Counted from the stretch's first letter, positions 39,030 to 49,656 are shown. The stretch: 64,000 bases of DNA from Muribaculaceae bacterium (GCA_022510425.1 JAFLTO010000010.1:1-64000), one strand, 5' to 3'. The notes: generated from the sequence alone by a model not told the origin. Translations and numbers: made by a program.

Positions 39030-39842
39030 ATGAAAAAAGTAGTTATAATGGGAGCCTCGTCGGGAATGGGTTACGGCGTGGCCGAAGCTTTGGCTTCTCG
39101 TGGTGTGAAAGTAGGAATTGCCGCTCGTCACACAGAGTCTATGAAAGCCTTGAAGGACAAATATCCGGAATTTGTAGAATTTGCTCAAATAGATATTACT
39201 AAACCCGAAGCAGTTGGGCAACTTAATGATCTTATCGAGGAACTCGGGGGTATGGATATCTATTTCCATGTAGCCGGTGAATATAGCGAAAATCTTTATT
39301 TGGATCCTGAAACCGACGTTCAGGTAGCTGCTTGCAACTGTTGCGGTTTTGCCAGAATGATATCCACCGCTTACAGATATTTCCGGACCAACAAGAAGAA
39401 AGGGCAGATAGCAGCAATAACTTCGGTTGCTGGAACTCGTGGTATCGGACGTCTGGCTGCTTATTCTTCTTCAAAGAAATTCGGTCAATGGTATCTTGAT
39501 GCTCTCGAACAAATGAGCAATGCCGAGAAAACAGGCATCACATTCACTGATATACGTCCGGGATGGGTGAGAACACCTTTGGAGAACCCGGATGAAAACT
39601 ATCCTATGAATATGACTATCGACTATGTAGTTCCCAAGATCATCAAGGCAATAGTAAGGAAATATAGGGTGGCTGTGGTAGACTGGAGATGGAATATTTT
39701 CACCGGTGTATGGCGTTCTATACCTCAGGCAGTTTGGGTAAGAATGAATCCAACAATATCTACACCTGATGCTGATTATCCATCAGTAAGACAAATGAAA
39801 AAGGAAGTGAAATCGGGAGAAGTAAAATCTGTGGTTTCCTGA
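39030..39842 (+). CDS. SDR family NAD(P)-dependent oxidoreductase
   Basis: VVIMGASSGMGYGVAEALASRG, YSSSKKFGQWY. Confidence 0.92.
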   Translation: MKKVVIMGASSGMGYGVAEALASRGVKVGIAARHTESMKALKDKYPEFVEFAQIDITKPEAVGQLNDLIEELGGMDIYFHVAGEYSENLYLDPETDVQVAACNCCGFARMISTAYRYFRTNKKKGQIAAITSVAGTRGIGRLAAYSSSKKFGQWYLDALEQMSNAEKTGITFTDIRPGWVRTPLENPDENYPMNMTIDYVVPKIIKAIVRKYRVAVVDWRWNIFTGVWRSIPQAVWVRMNPTISTPDADYPSVRQMKKEVKSGEVKSVVS

Positions 39843-39864
39843 CCGGAGATTATAATCTTCTTAG

Positions 39865-40284
39865 TTAAAATTTCCGTAAAGTAATTAGGGACTCATCATT
39901 CCGCATGATGAGTTTCTTTTTGTCTAAATACATCACCTCGAATTCCACGGGGTTGGAATATATCCCATATTTGGTGAGATTATACAAACCTTCAGGAGTT
40001 TCCACATAAGGGAAATCAAGGTAAATCAAATTATCTTTATATATAAAATTTGCTTCTGACAAAACACCGCCATAATATGAAAGATTACATACATGAAGGT
40101 AAAAATTATAATAGAATTGACTGTCGGCAACATTTTCAACTTTTTCTTGATGCTCTATTTCCATGATTTGCCATCGGCCGTCGAGATGTCCGTTGATCGG
40201 AGCTTTTTGGCAGCAGACAGCTGTCAATAAACTTAAAACCAAAGAAAGTTTAAAAAAGATATATTTATTAAAAATTTTCACCAT
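39865..40284 (-). CDS. Lipocalin-like putative lipoprotein
   Basis: LSLLTAVCCQKAPINGHLDGRWQIMEIE. Confidence 0.65.
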   Translation of the reverse strand: MVKIFNKYIFFKLSLVLSLLTAVCCQKAPINGHLDGRWQIMEIEHQEKVENVADSQFYYNFYLHVCNLSYYGGVLSEANFIYKDNLIYLDFPYVETPEGLYNLTKYGIYSNPVEFEVMYLDKKKLIMRNDESLITLRKF

Positions 40285-41840
40285 TTGATTAATCCGGTTT
40301 TCCCTAAAGAAATCATTACACCGAAATTATTGCCCAATAATTTACCGGCATCCCAAGCCAAGGCAGCCTGAGCGAACCAACCTTTCAATTTCTTTTGAGG
40401 ATGGTAACTCACTTCTATCAGCCCACTAAAATTATTAAGTACATTTTTATAAGGATATCTATAAGTACCCCAGTTTTGACTTATTGTAAACAAGGCTCTC
40501 CAGTTTAATTGAGGAATCGGATTTCCTTCCAATCCCAAATGATAAGCTATAAAGCGTGTATTATAAATATAAAGGCGATGATTGGAGTTATAAAGCGGTG
40601 AAAGGGCGAGGGGAGTTCCTATTCCCATACCCCAGTTTTGCCATGAGGAAAATAAATAATGATTGTAATAATTATCACCTCCGCTCACTTGTTCCGGTAT
40701 TTCAGGTGTCCAGTCATGGTTTACTGAACCAGTCTGGTCTTTCATATAAATATATTCCAGTACAAAATTGGAGACAAACGGATTGCGAGGGAGCTCGACT
40801 TCTACCCCCCACTGAGCATCTTTCCAGCCGTATTCAAATGTCATTTGTGAATGATCCTCGAAGTAATGTTCAAAATATCCCTTGATACTCCAATCGGCCT
40901 GTGGTTTCCATTGAAGGGTGATATAGTACATTCCTACCATATTGCCCTGTACATTGGTTTGTTCTCCATTGGGGGTATCACTTCCTCCGGACAAGGGTAT
41001 TATCGCCTTTAACCAGTCGATAAATTTTGTAGGCATATGAATCACCTTGCCATCTTTATATATAGTGCCCCCGAACTGAGTGCCCATTTCTATTCCAATA
41101 TCCACCAATAAAGGGAACTTCTCCTGATTGCCTCCTCTGAGCCATAAGCCACGGGAATTATATAAGATTCCCTCTGATCTTTGGAATTCCGGTGCTACCC
41201 ATGATTTTTCCCAATTGGAATCAGTGAATTTACCATATGCCAGATAAGCGTTTACCCAGAACCAGTTTTTAGTACCCCAAAAAGGAGCAAATCCAAAAGT
41301 GCCAATCCTCAACTGTGGTATTGGCATATTATTACCGGAGAACAAAAGATTGCCGGATGAAAGACGGGGATTATTATAACTTCCCCACACCTCTTTTGCT
41401 CCGGCAAATGCATATAAACTTCGATATTTGATTTCACCATAAAGTTGATGGATATTGAAAGGGGCAGGTACGTTCCACCCTCCCAAGATATCGGCACCGG
41501 CTCCCCAGGAAAATCGGGATTCGGAGTTTAGAGGTTTGGTGATTCTTCCTCTCACCCAACCATTGTTTTTCTTTGGAGTGCCGAGCCCTTGACGGTTGCT
41601 CACCAGCCAGAAGGGAGTGTAATCGCCACTTGAAAAAGATGAATTCGCTTCCACAGTGTAAGTAAGCGACCTTAAGGAATCCTTAGACTCTTCGGTAGTG
41701 GCAACTGCTTGAGGCAATGTGATTGCAATAAGAGCAATCAATATGAAAACTCTTAGTCCATGTTTTGTATGGGCATAGTCAATCACTGGGAAATATAATC
41801 GATTATTTTGCAAATTTAATATTAAAAGGGGATAATCCAA
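40278..41840 (-). CDS. Capsule assembly Wzi-family outer-membrane protein
   Basis: LTYTVEANSSFSSGDYTPFWLVSNRQGLGTPKKNNGWVRGRI, YGEIKYRSLYAFAGAKE. Confidence 0.85.
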   Translation of the reverse strand: MDYPLLILNLQNNRLYFPVIDYAHTKHGLRVFILIALIAITLPQAVATTEESKDSLRSLTYTVEANSSFSSGDYTPFWLVSNRQGLGTPKKNNGWVRGRITKPLNSESRFSWGAGADILGGWNVPAPFNIHQLYGEIKYRSLYAFAGAKEVWGSYNNPRLSSGNLLFSGNNMPIPQLRIGTFGFAPFWGTKNWFWVNAYLAYGKFTDSNWEKSWVAPEFQRSEGILYNSRGLWLRGGNQEKFPLLVDIGIEMGTQFGGTIYKDGKVIHMPTKFIDWLKAIIPLSGGSDTPNGEQTNVQGNMVGMYYITLQWKPQADWSIKGYFEHYFEDHSQMTFEYGWKDAQWGVEVELPRNPFVSNFVLEYIYMKDQTGSVNHDWTPEIPEQVSGGDNYYNHYLFSSWQNWGMGIGTPLALSPLYNSNHRLYIYNTRFIAYHLGLEGNPIPQLNWRALFTISQNWGTYRYPYKNVLNNFSGLIEVSYHPQKKLKGWFAQAALAWDAGKLLGNNFGVMISLGKTGLIKW

Positions 41841-41868
41841 ATTTTGACCGATGGCTATCGGTTAACAA

Positions 41869-41900
41869 TTTGAGTTTTCACTTAAAAAAGATTATCTTTG
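41869..41900 (+). promoter_or_regulatory. Promoter of the EPS export operon
   Basis: TTTG (41869-41872) - 20 bp - TATCTTTG (41893-41900). Confidence 0.7.
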
Positions 41901-41952
41901 CAGTTGGCAAATGGCAAAGATAATAGAACTATAAGGTAGGTTAAAAAAAGAT

Positions 41953-42804
41953 ATGAATATAACAAAGATACTCAAAGCCTCTGTGTTGTTTTTGACGTCT
42001 GTTTTGATTTTCGGAAGTTGCGGCACTCCTAAAAATGTGTCTTATTTTCAGGATATAGCCACTGAAGAGATAGTGATTCCGTCGACAGGAGGAATTATTA
42101 TAAGACCAAATGATAAATTAAGTATCACGGTAAAAACCATGGAACCGTCACTTTCGGCTTTGTTCAATCTTCCTGTAGTGACAGAAAGATTCGTAGACAA
42201 TATGGCCGTTAACTCTACGGCCAGCGGTAATATAAAGAACAACACTGCCACTTCTTCTGCACTCTCTAAATATACCGTTTCTCCACAGGGTACTATAGAT
42301 TTCCCCGTCTTAGGTGAAATAAAAGTGGCAGGAATGAACAGATTTGAGCTTGCCGGTTTTATAAAGGGTGAACTGATGGGTAGGAATCTGGCTAAAGACC
42401 CGGTTGTGACAGTAGAATTCATAAATATGGGTATCTCTATTTTGGGAGAGATAAAAAATCCGGGGCTTTATGACATCAATCAGGATCAGGTTAGCATAAT
42501 AGAAGCAATATCAATGGCCGGAGATTTGACTATGACAGGCAAGAGAGATAATGTTTCTGTTTTGAGAGAGACTCCTGAAGGAGTGAAAACCTACAGATTG
42601 GATCTCACTAATTTTAAAGAACTCTCGCAATCCCCCGCATATTATCTACAACAGGGAGATATAGTATACATAGAACCCAATGATATGAAAAAAAGGGAGT
42701 CAACCACGAATGGTAATAATGTCTACAGCACCAGTTTCTGGATTTCAGTGGCTTCTCTTCTTACATCCATCACCACTACTATTGGCGTCTTTGTGTTGAG
42801 ATAA
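41953..42804 (+). CDS. Polysaccharide export outer-membrane lipoprotein (Wza family)
   Basis: Lipobox SCGTPKNVSYFQDI, YTVSPQGTIDFPVLGEIKVAGMNRFELAGFI. Confidence 0.94.
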   Translation: MNITKILKASVLFLTSVLIFGSCGTPKNVSYFQDIATEEIVIPSTGGIIIRPNDKLSITVKTMEPSLSALFNLPVVTERFVDNMAVNSTASGNIKNNTATSSALSKYTVSPQGTIDFPVLGEIKVAGMNRFELAGFIKGELMGRNLAKDPVVTVEFINMGISILGEIKNPGLYDINQDQVSIIEAISMAGDLTMTGKRDNVSVLRETPEGVKTYRLDLTNFKELSQSPAYYLQQGDIVYIEPNDMKKRESTTNGNNVYSTSFWISVASLLTSITTTIGVFVLR

Positions 42805-42840
42805 AGGATCTTATCAGTCATCATCAGTAAGGGAATAAAA

Positions 42841-45210
42841 ATGGAAAATAATTCTAATAACAATAAACAGTCAGAGGAAATCACAAATTTTGAATTTAAA
42901 GATTTCTTAAGGTTATGTCTTGATAAGTGGTATTGGTTTGCTATATGTGCTGCCTTTGCTGTAGGTATAGCTCTCTTCTATATATATTATAAACAACCGG
43001 AATATAAAAGATATGAGCAGATTCTTATCAGCGATCAAGATTCCGGTAGTGGTATAGGAGACGTGGCCGGGGCATTCTCTTCTTTGGGACTTTTTTCAAA
43101 AAATTCCAACGTATTCAATGAGCTCCTCACAATGACATCTCCGGCTGTGCTTTATGAAGTGGCTGATTCATTGCAACTTGATATGAATTATTCCGAGAGA
43201 GATGGTTTACGCAAAAAAACTTTGTATGGCACGAATCTGCCTTTCAAGGTTGATATGTTGGACATTGATCGTCAGGGAACCGCTTCATTTAGAATCAAAC
43301 AATCATCCAACGGGGATATGGAATTTTATAAATTCCAGAGAATCACCCCCGATGGGAAAATAAAATATAAGGATGAGATAAAGGTGCCTGCCGGCACGAC
43401 AATGGTTCCTACTCCTTTGGGTAACATTAAGATCACACCAAATCCCAGTTATATCCCGGATGGGAAAGACGGTGACAAGGTTATTAATGTTGGAAAAATG
43501 GCAATGCAGAACACTGTGGAACTTTATGGACAGAAACTAAGTGGGGACTTGGCTGATGATGATGCCGATATCATAGAACTTTCCATAGAGGACGTTTCAG
43601 TTCAACGTGCTGTGGATATCTTGAATTATGTGTTGTTGGTTTACAACCAAAATTGGGTAGATGATAAGAACCGGATCGCGAATGCCACTTCAAAGTTTAT
43701 TGAGGAACGCCTTGACATTATTCAGAAGGAATTGTCGGAGGTGGATCATTCCATCGCTGCTTATAAAAAGGAAAACGGTATACCTGATGTGCAAGTCCAG
43801 TTGCAAACTTCAATGGAATTGGGTTCGAAAATGGAGTCGGATCTGATGCAGACAAGCACTGATTTGAGTATCGCCAAATATATGCAGGAATTCCTAAATA
43901 AAAATAATGACATCAACACTGTTTTGCCTGCTAATTTAGGTGTGAGAACCGGAGAACTATCTGTCCAGATTGCTGCTTATAATGAACTTCTGCTGAATCG
44001 TAACACTATTGCCAACAATTCTTCTGATGCTAATCCTTTGGTGCAGAGTTATGACAGACAGTTGCGTCAGATGAGAACAGCTATTGAAGCGTCAGTCAAT
44101 AATAGTATAGCAAATTTGCAGGAGCAAGTGGCTTATATGAGCGATGAAGTCAATAAGATGAATGCCACCATGTCAAGTGCTCCTTCCACCTATCTGCCTC
44201 TATTAACTGAAGAGAGACAGCAACAGGTGAAACAGGAACTTTATCTTTTCTTGTTACAAAAGAAAGAGGAAAACGAATTGACTCAAAAGTTCACTTCCGA
44301 CAATATCAAGATAATCACTCCCCCGATTGGGTCTCTAAAACCGGTTTCTCCACGTAAGGGCTTAATAATAATTGTGTCCTTAATTATCGGGTTTGGTGTG
44401 CCAATCATATTGTTGTATTATTTGGATTCAACCAATACAACAGTAAGAACCAAAAAAGATTTCACCGGAGTGCTAATCCCATATATGGGAGAAATACCAC
44501 AAGTGGGTACAAATTCAAATCTCAAGAAGTTATCAAATAAAAATATTCTGAAAAAGACTTCACGTGATGAACCTCCGATGGTAGTTGTGAGTGATGGAAA
44601 TCAAGATGCCGTTAATGAAGCTTTCAGAGTGGTGAGAGGTAATATAGACTTCATGTCAAAAAATAGTACCGGCACCAAAGTGATAATGGTCACTTCTATA
44701 AATCCGGGTAGCGGAAAAACGTTTATTGCTTATAATCTTGCCTTAAGTTATGGCTTGAAAAACAAGAAGGTCTTGTTGATAGATTGTGATTTACGTCATG
44801 GTTCTGTATCACAATTGGTCGGAAACCCTTCAAAAGGAATCACTTCATATCTTGACGGTGCTACAGAGAATTGGAAAGGCTTAGTTGTAAAGAGTAAAGA
44901 GAATTCGAATGTAGACGTATTACCTGTGGGCTCTATTCCACCTAATCCGGCAGAACTTATTGAAGAAGATAAATTCCCGGCACTTTTGGAGAAAGCAAGA
45001 AAAGATTATGATATCATACTACTGGATTGTCCGCCTGTGAATGTGGTTGTGGATACCCAAATAATAGCCCCTCTTGCCAATGCCACGATCTTTGTTGTTA
45101 GAGTGGGTCTGCTTCAAAAGACCTCTATAAAGGAACTGGATGAATTCTATCATGATCAGAAGTTCAATAACATGAGTGTTATCCTTAATGGTATTGAGGC
45201 GCCTAAGTAG
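42841..45210 (+). CDS. Wzc-like chain-length determinant / BY-kinase-type ATPase
   Basis: Wzz domain plus Walker A SINPGSGKTFIAYNLALSYG, VLLIDCDLRHGSVSQL, IILLDCPPVNVV; ends at NGIEAPK*. Confidence 0.93.
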   Translation: MENNSNNNKQSEEITNFEFKDFLRLCLDKWYWFAICAAFAVGIALFYIYYKQPEYKRYEQILISDQDSGSGIGDVAGAFSSLGLFSKNSNVFNELLTMTSPAVLYEVADSLQLDMNYSERDGLRKKTLYGTNLPFKVDMLDIDRQGTASFRIKQSSNGDMEFYKFQRITPDGKIKYKDEIKVPAGTTMVPTPLGNIKITPNPSYIPDGKDGDKVINVGKMAMQNTVELYGQKLSGDLADDDADIIELSIEDVSVQRAVDILNYVLLVYNQNWVDDKNRIANATSKFIEERLDIIQKELSEVDHSIAAYKKENGIPDVQVQLQTSMELGSKMESDLMQTSTDLSIAKYMQEFLNKNNDINTVLPANLGVRTGELSVQIAAYNELLLNRNTIANNSSDANPLVQSYDRQLRQMRTAIEASVNNSIANLQEQVAYMSDEVNKMNATMSSAPSTYLPLLTEERQQQVKQELYLFLLQKKEENELTQKFTSDNIKIITPPIGSLKPVSPRKGLIIIVSLIIGFGVPIILLYYLDSTNTTVRTKKDFTGVLIPYMGEIPQVGTNSNLKKLSNKNILKKTSRDEPPMVVVSDGNQDAVNEAFRVVRGNIDFMSKNSTGTKVIMVTSINPGSGKTFIAYNLALSYGLKNKKVLLIDCDLRHGSVSQLVGNPSKGITSYLDGATENWKGLVVKSKENSNVDVLPVGSIPPNPAELIEEDKFPALLEKARKDYDIILLDCPPVNVVVDTQIIAPLANATIFVVRVGLLQKTSIKELDEFYHDQKFNNMSVILNGIEAPK

Positions 45211-45212
45211 GA

Positions 45213-46439
45213 ATGGTATATATAATACCTTTAATATTATTCACCATAGGAATAGTCCGCTATGATTATTTGAAAATCAATAGAGGAAAGTTATTCCTTT
45301 GGGGAATTATATGTGTCTATTTGATACTTTTGGGTGGTCTTAGATACCAATTGGGAGAAGATACCCATCAATATATCTGGGCATATGATAAGATAAATCC
45401 TTTGAATGAATTCAAACCAATAGATTTCCAAAGGTCAAGGTTTGCTCCGGGATTTCTTGTCATTTTTGCATTTTTCAAGATGCTGTCGCCTGAAATCGTG
45501 TATTTCCAATTATTTGAGGCAACTGTAGTGAATATAGTGGTTTTCTATTTCTTTTATAAGAATAGTAAAAATATCTACTTTGCCGGTGTTATATATTATT
45601 TTTTTCTTTACATATTATTTAATTTTCAAGAACTTAGGGAGGCCATGGCGGTTTCAGTGTTCCTGCTGGCCTGGCCTGCCTTTAAGCAAAATAAATGGGT
45701 TATTTGGTATTTGGCTTCTATCCTTGCGTTTTCCATGCATCTATCGGCAATTATAATGTTCCTATTGCCTGTAATCACTTTACCTGGTGTCAGAAACCTG
45801 TTCACATTCAGCCCTAAAAAGACTGCTATTATAATAATTGGAATTTTGGTGGTGACTTATGTAATATATCAGAGATTCTTTGTATATATTCAATTGTTAG
45901 CTATTTCCGATGCCATGTCGGAAAGGGCACAAGCTTATGGAAGCCATGATTTAGGGGGTGCGCTTTCCAATATAAAAATGGTGCTCGCCACAATTTTTGA
46001 ATATGCCTTTTATCCTCTTATTGTACTTTATATATTATACAATAATAACAAAAACAAAAAAGAGAATAACTTCAACAAATTGGATGCTTTCGTGCTCTGT
46101 AATATATATGTTGTTTTCTTCTCTCTATTTGTGATTGTTGGCGGAAGACTCAAAAATTATTTTTTCCCATTCGTAATCCTTCTTTTGAGTGATTTTATAT
46201 TTTCCGCAGTGAGAGTAAAAGGGAAGAAATATGCATTCAATATTTTATTCTGGTTTGTTTTCTTTCTTCCGATGTTTGCACTTCATAGTTATAGAGTGCT
46301 TTACACAAAAATTAACCGAAGCGGAACCTTAAGAACCTATATGGCTTTATACCCTTATAATTCATATATCTATAGGACTGATGATTATGATCAGGAAAAA
46401 ACCTATCAAATGATTTTCAGGCCTAATCGAAGAAGATAG
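45213..46439 (+). CDS. EpsG-family polysaccharide polymerase (Wzy-like)
   Basis: Multi-TM, LGGLRYQLGEDTHQYIWAYDKI, FQELREAMAVSVFLLAW. Confidence 0.85.
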   Translation: MVYIIPLILFTIGIVRYDYLKINRGKLFLWGIICVYLILLGGLRYQLGEDTHQYIWAYDKINPLNEFKPIDFQRSRFAPGFLVIFAFFKMLSPEIVYFQLFEATVVNIVVFYFFYKNSKNIYFAGVIYYFFLYILFNFQELREAMAVSVFLLAWPAFKQNKWVIWYLASILAFSMHLSAIIMFLLPVITLPGVRNLFTFSPKKTAIIIIGILVVTYVIYQRFFVYIQLLAISDAMSERAQAYGSHDLGGALSNIKMVLATIFEYAFYPLIVLYILYNNNKNKKENNFNKLDAFVLCNIYVVFFSLFVIVGGRLKNYFFPFVILLLSDFIFSAVRVKGKKYAFNILFWFVFFLPMFALHSYRVLYTKINRSGTLRTYMALYPYNSYIYRTDDYDQEKTYQMIFRPNRRR

Positions 46440-46452
46440 ATGGAAGGATCTG

Positions 46453-47238
46453 TTAATAAAAATGAATATGTCCCTTACTAAGATCATATCTTAGATCAGA
46501 ATTTCTTTCACCCACTTTATGAGCCGGTATTCCTGCCATAACTGAATATGGAGCCACATTTTTAGTGACAATAGAACCTGCACCCACCACGGCACCTTCG
46601 CCAATTTTCACTGAATAAAGAACCGTGGACCTTGGACCTAACCAACAATAGTCTTCAATTTCAATGGGACCTCTTTTCCCGGCTTTGCTTCGGAAAAAAG
46701 GATCGTTATAATCATGGGAACCGGTCCATAAATTTACAAAATTTCCCAACTGAACATTTCTTCCGATTCTAATATAACCCCTTCTGGCATCCAATACACA
46801 GTTATCACCCACGATAGCTCCTTTCTCCAATATCAGATTATAAGTGCCACGTATTTCCGCTCCATAATGAATTTTTGCACCCTTTTCCATTTTCACCAAA
46901 AAGACTTTCTTGTAGAGGAAATTGCGAATGGAATGGGAGGGAATATATCCTATTTTAATCAGTATATATCTTTCATAAGATGATAACAGACTTATAAATA
47001 AATCTAAGAATCTTATAATTATGGATTTCTTTCCCTGCGTTTGTTCATCCTCTGTTTTTGGCGGCTCTATAGGAGTTGGTGATCGGAGGATTTCCAAATC
47101 CTTTTCATAAACCCTCTTGCTTTTCCTCCGCTCACGTTTCAAATGAATAATTATAATTGGAGATAAAAACAATAAAAGAATCCATTTGCAAAGAAATATG
47201 AAATATAATACACCTAAGAAAATCCACAAAAGTGCCAT
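46453..47238 (-). CDS. Membrane-anchored hexapeptide-repeat acyltransferase
   Basis: LbetaH repeats with DYCWLGPRSTVLYSVKIGEGAVVGAGSIVTKNVAPYSVMAGIPA. Confidence 0.9.
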   Translation of the reverse strand: MALLWIFLGVLYFIFLCKWILLLFLSPIIIIHLKRERRKSKRVYEKDLEILRSPTPIEPPKTEDEQTQGKKSIIIRFLDLFISLLSSYERYILIKIGYIPSHSIRNFLYKKVFLVKMEKGAKIHYGAEIRGTYNLILEKGAIVGDNCVLDARRGYIRIGRNVQLGNFVNLWTGSHDYNDPFFRSKAGKRGPIEIEDYCWLGPRSTVLYSVKIGEGAVVGAGSIVTKNVAPYSVMAGIPAHKVGERNSDLRYDLSKGHIHFY

Positions 47239-47267
47239 TATCTCAAAAATTTTAAGCTATATTAAAT

Positions 47268-48524
47268 TCAAATTTCTTTGAATATTGCCCAGTCAGATTT
47301 ATCCAATGTTACATTGAAGTCGGTAATTCCTGAATATTGCTGTTGATTGTTTGAAGTGAGATCAATCACTTTTTTATTAGCCAATAATTCAAGAGTTATC
47401 TTTTGTTTCTTAGTGACATCACGATTGACAATCACAATATATTTCTCACCATTATTCTCTATCCGGGATACAACCACACCGGCAGCCCCTGTTCTCACCA
47501 TCGAGAAGGGTCCAATACTTCCGGAAAGTTTATGTGTTCCTTTATAAATTTTATCGCCCGTATGCCTTACTTCTTTGACATCACATTCAAGGAAAACATT
47601 ATTAAATTTTTTAATCTGATTATTAACCTTCTGGGCAGCATACCAAGCCTTAGATCTCTTACCTTTCAAGTCGACTAAAGCCGATTGGAAATTTTCACCT
47701 CCACTTGATTTCCTCATACCGTATGACCAGTATACAATCCCTTGAGCACCATATGCCAATGCATTATAGGCCTGAAACCTAAAGTAAGCTTCTGTGGGAG
47801 TGGGTCTGGAATATCCTTCCGTGGTATAAGCTATGCTTTCACAAAAAGTCCAGAATGGCCGATTGTTTTTTTGAGAAACCGAGGAAAAATCTTCCAAATC
47901 AGAGTAAAATTGATCATATTCCACTGATGTCTTCTTATTGCGAGTGATGATAGGATAGAAATCATAGGAGAAACAAGCCGGAGTAAACATCTTTTGGAAT
48001 ATTTCTGCATATTCCGACATATTTTTCACTCCCGGAATATTGTTGGATATATTTCCAAATAAATTTACATAAATAAATTTATTAGTATCCTCTTGGAAGA
48101 ATAATTTATATTGTTGGCTTAATTCGGGCCACGTCCTAAACAAGGGTTCATCCTTTAGGAGCCATCCACCTAAATGAGGATTGTCTTTGAAAGCAGATAT
48201 GTAAGATTGTCTTACATCTTTGGTAATGAAATTAGGATTTGAAATCAAAAACTTTAAATTCATATCCCCCAACATATTGAAGATATTGTTGAAATATGCT
48301 ACCGATCCTTGAGATGTGGTGAGATTAAACCCACAATCCACCAATTCTTGAAAAGCCTGCGGTGAAGGTTGCAAACCATCCGGCAGTGGGGAAACAGCCA
48401 TTATGGTTATTTCACCGGGAGTGGGATTATGGTAGGGTAAATTAGAGCCGCTAATATATTTTTGAGCTGAGGCTGCAAAGACACTTAAAAATATAATTGC
48501 ACCAATCAATAAATTATTTTTCAT
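47268..48524 (-). CDS. Secreted TIM-barrel glycoside-hydrolase-like protein
   Basis: Signal peptide MKNNLLIGAIIFLSVFAASAQ, LGGWLLKDEPLF, AYNALAYGAQGIVYWSYG. Start at 48524 preferred. Confidence 0.65.
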   Translation of the reverse strand: MKNNLLIGAIIFLSVFAASAQKYISGSNLPYHNPTPGEITIMAVSPLPDGLQPSPQAFQELVDCGFNLTTSQGSVAYFNNIFNMLGDMNLKFLISNPNFITKDVRQSYISAFKDNPHLGGWLLKDEPLFRTWPELSQQYKLFFQEDTNKFIYVNLFGNISNNIPGVKNMSEYAEIFQKMFTPACFSYDFYPIITRNKKTSVEYDQFYSDLEDFSSVSQKNNRPFWTFCESIAYTTEGYSRPTPTEAYFRFQAYNALAYGAQGIVYWSYGMRKSSGGENFQSALVDLKGKRSKAWYAAQKVNNQIKKFNNVFLECDVKEVRHTGDKIYKGTHKLSGSIGPFSMVRTGAAGVVVSRIENNGEKYIVIVNRDVTKKQKITLELLANKKVIDLTSNNQQQYSGITDFNVTLDKSDWAIFKEI

Positions 48525-49656
48525 TCTTATTAAAAACATATAATAGGTTATAAATCTCCAAGTGCTTTTGAGCTACTGCATTAACATCATACTCTTTTAC
48601 TGCAATCTGACGTGACTTAATCCCCATTTTCTTTCGTTTGTCGGGATTATTAATCAATTTTCGCAAAGCCTTGGCTATTTCTCCAGGAGAATGAGGATTA
48701 ACAAGGTACCCATTCTTTTTATTATCCACAGTGTCACGACAACCCACTGAATCTGTGGTAACCAAGGGTAATCCACAGGCCGATGCCTCTATGAGAGATT
48801 TGGGCACTCCTTCCCTATAAAAACTCGGGAAACACATTATATCGCTTTGAGACAAAAGTTCCGGGATATCATTCCTATGTCCAAGCCATTTTATGTAGGA
48901 ACCATCGGTCAATGACTCCATGTCTTCCTTTGACAATGCGTTGGGATTATTTGACAAGTCTCCACAAAGCAGAAATTCTATTTTCCCTTCATATTCAGGA
49001 CGAAGAATCTCAGCGGCTGCAACCAAATCCTCTACTCCTTTTTCTCTCAACATCCTGGCTGTGAAGATTATTTTTAAAGGATCATTATGTTTCTCTTCTC
49101 CAGGAACATATTGTTTTAAATCGACGCCGGAACCTTTAATGAAAAATCGGAAACACTTGTTGGCTATACCATTATCCATAAAAAGCTTTTCGTCATCATG
49201 ATTTTGGAATATCACAGCTGCATTTTTACGTCTCATACCCACTTTAAGCATCTGCTGGATACCTTTGGAGATAATTTCATTTTTCTCCTCGCCGAAGAGA
49301 GTGCCCAAACCACTGACAGCAAACAAAACTCCTTTTGTCTTAATCATTTTAGCAGCCAATCCTCCCCACATCATATTTTTCAAGCCCACTAAGTGAATTA
49401 TGGCATCCGGATTTTTTTTGAATAGATCCATAAGGAATTTTAAGAGCCTCAGCTCATCTTTAGGATTCATTCCGGTGGGATTGATTGGCAATTCCAGATA
49501 TTTAAATCCCATTCCTTCTATTTCCTTTCTACGCCCGGTGTTTTTAGTCACTAATGTCACATCCCAACCCTTCTCACGGGCTAACAATGCAATATGTGTG
49601 CGATGAGATAGAAAAAATCTATCCTCATTGATTATCAATAAAAGCTTCTTTGACAA
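48514..49656 (-). CDS. Glycosyltransferase family 4
   Basis: IIFTARMLREKGVEDLVAAAEIL, FPSFYREGVPKSLIEASACGLPLVTTDSVGCRD. Confidence 0.93.
   Translation of the reverse strand: MSKKLLLIINEDRFFLSHRTHIALLAREKGWDVTLVTKNTGRRKEIEGMGFKYLELPINPTGMNPKDELRLLKFLMDLFKKNPDAIIHLVGLKNMMWGGLAAKMIKTKGVLFAVSGLGTLFGEEKNEIISKGIQQMLKVGMRRKNAAVIFQNHDDEKLFMDNGIANKCFRFFIKGSGVDLKQYVPGEEKHNDPLKIIFTARMLREKGVEDLVAAAEILRPEYEGKIEFLLCGDLSNNPNALSKEDMESLTDGSYIKWLGHRNDIPELLSQSDIMCFPSFYREGVPKSLIEASACGLPLVTTDSVGCRDTVDNKKNGYLVNPHSPGEIAKALRKLINNPDKRKKMGIKSRQIAVKEYDVNAVAQKHLEIYNLLYVFNKNEK

Noticed and set aside
41840-41953. Classical Bacteroides invertible capsule promoter
   Set aside because: The inverted repeat covers only the -7 box and does not flank the whole promoter, and no invertase is nearby; kept only as a dyad finding.
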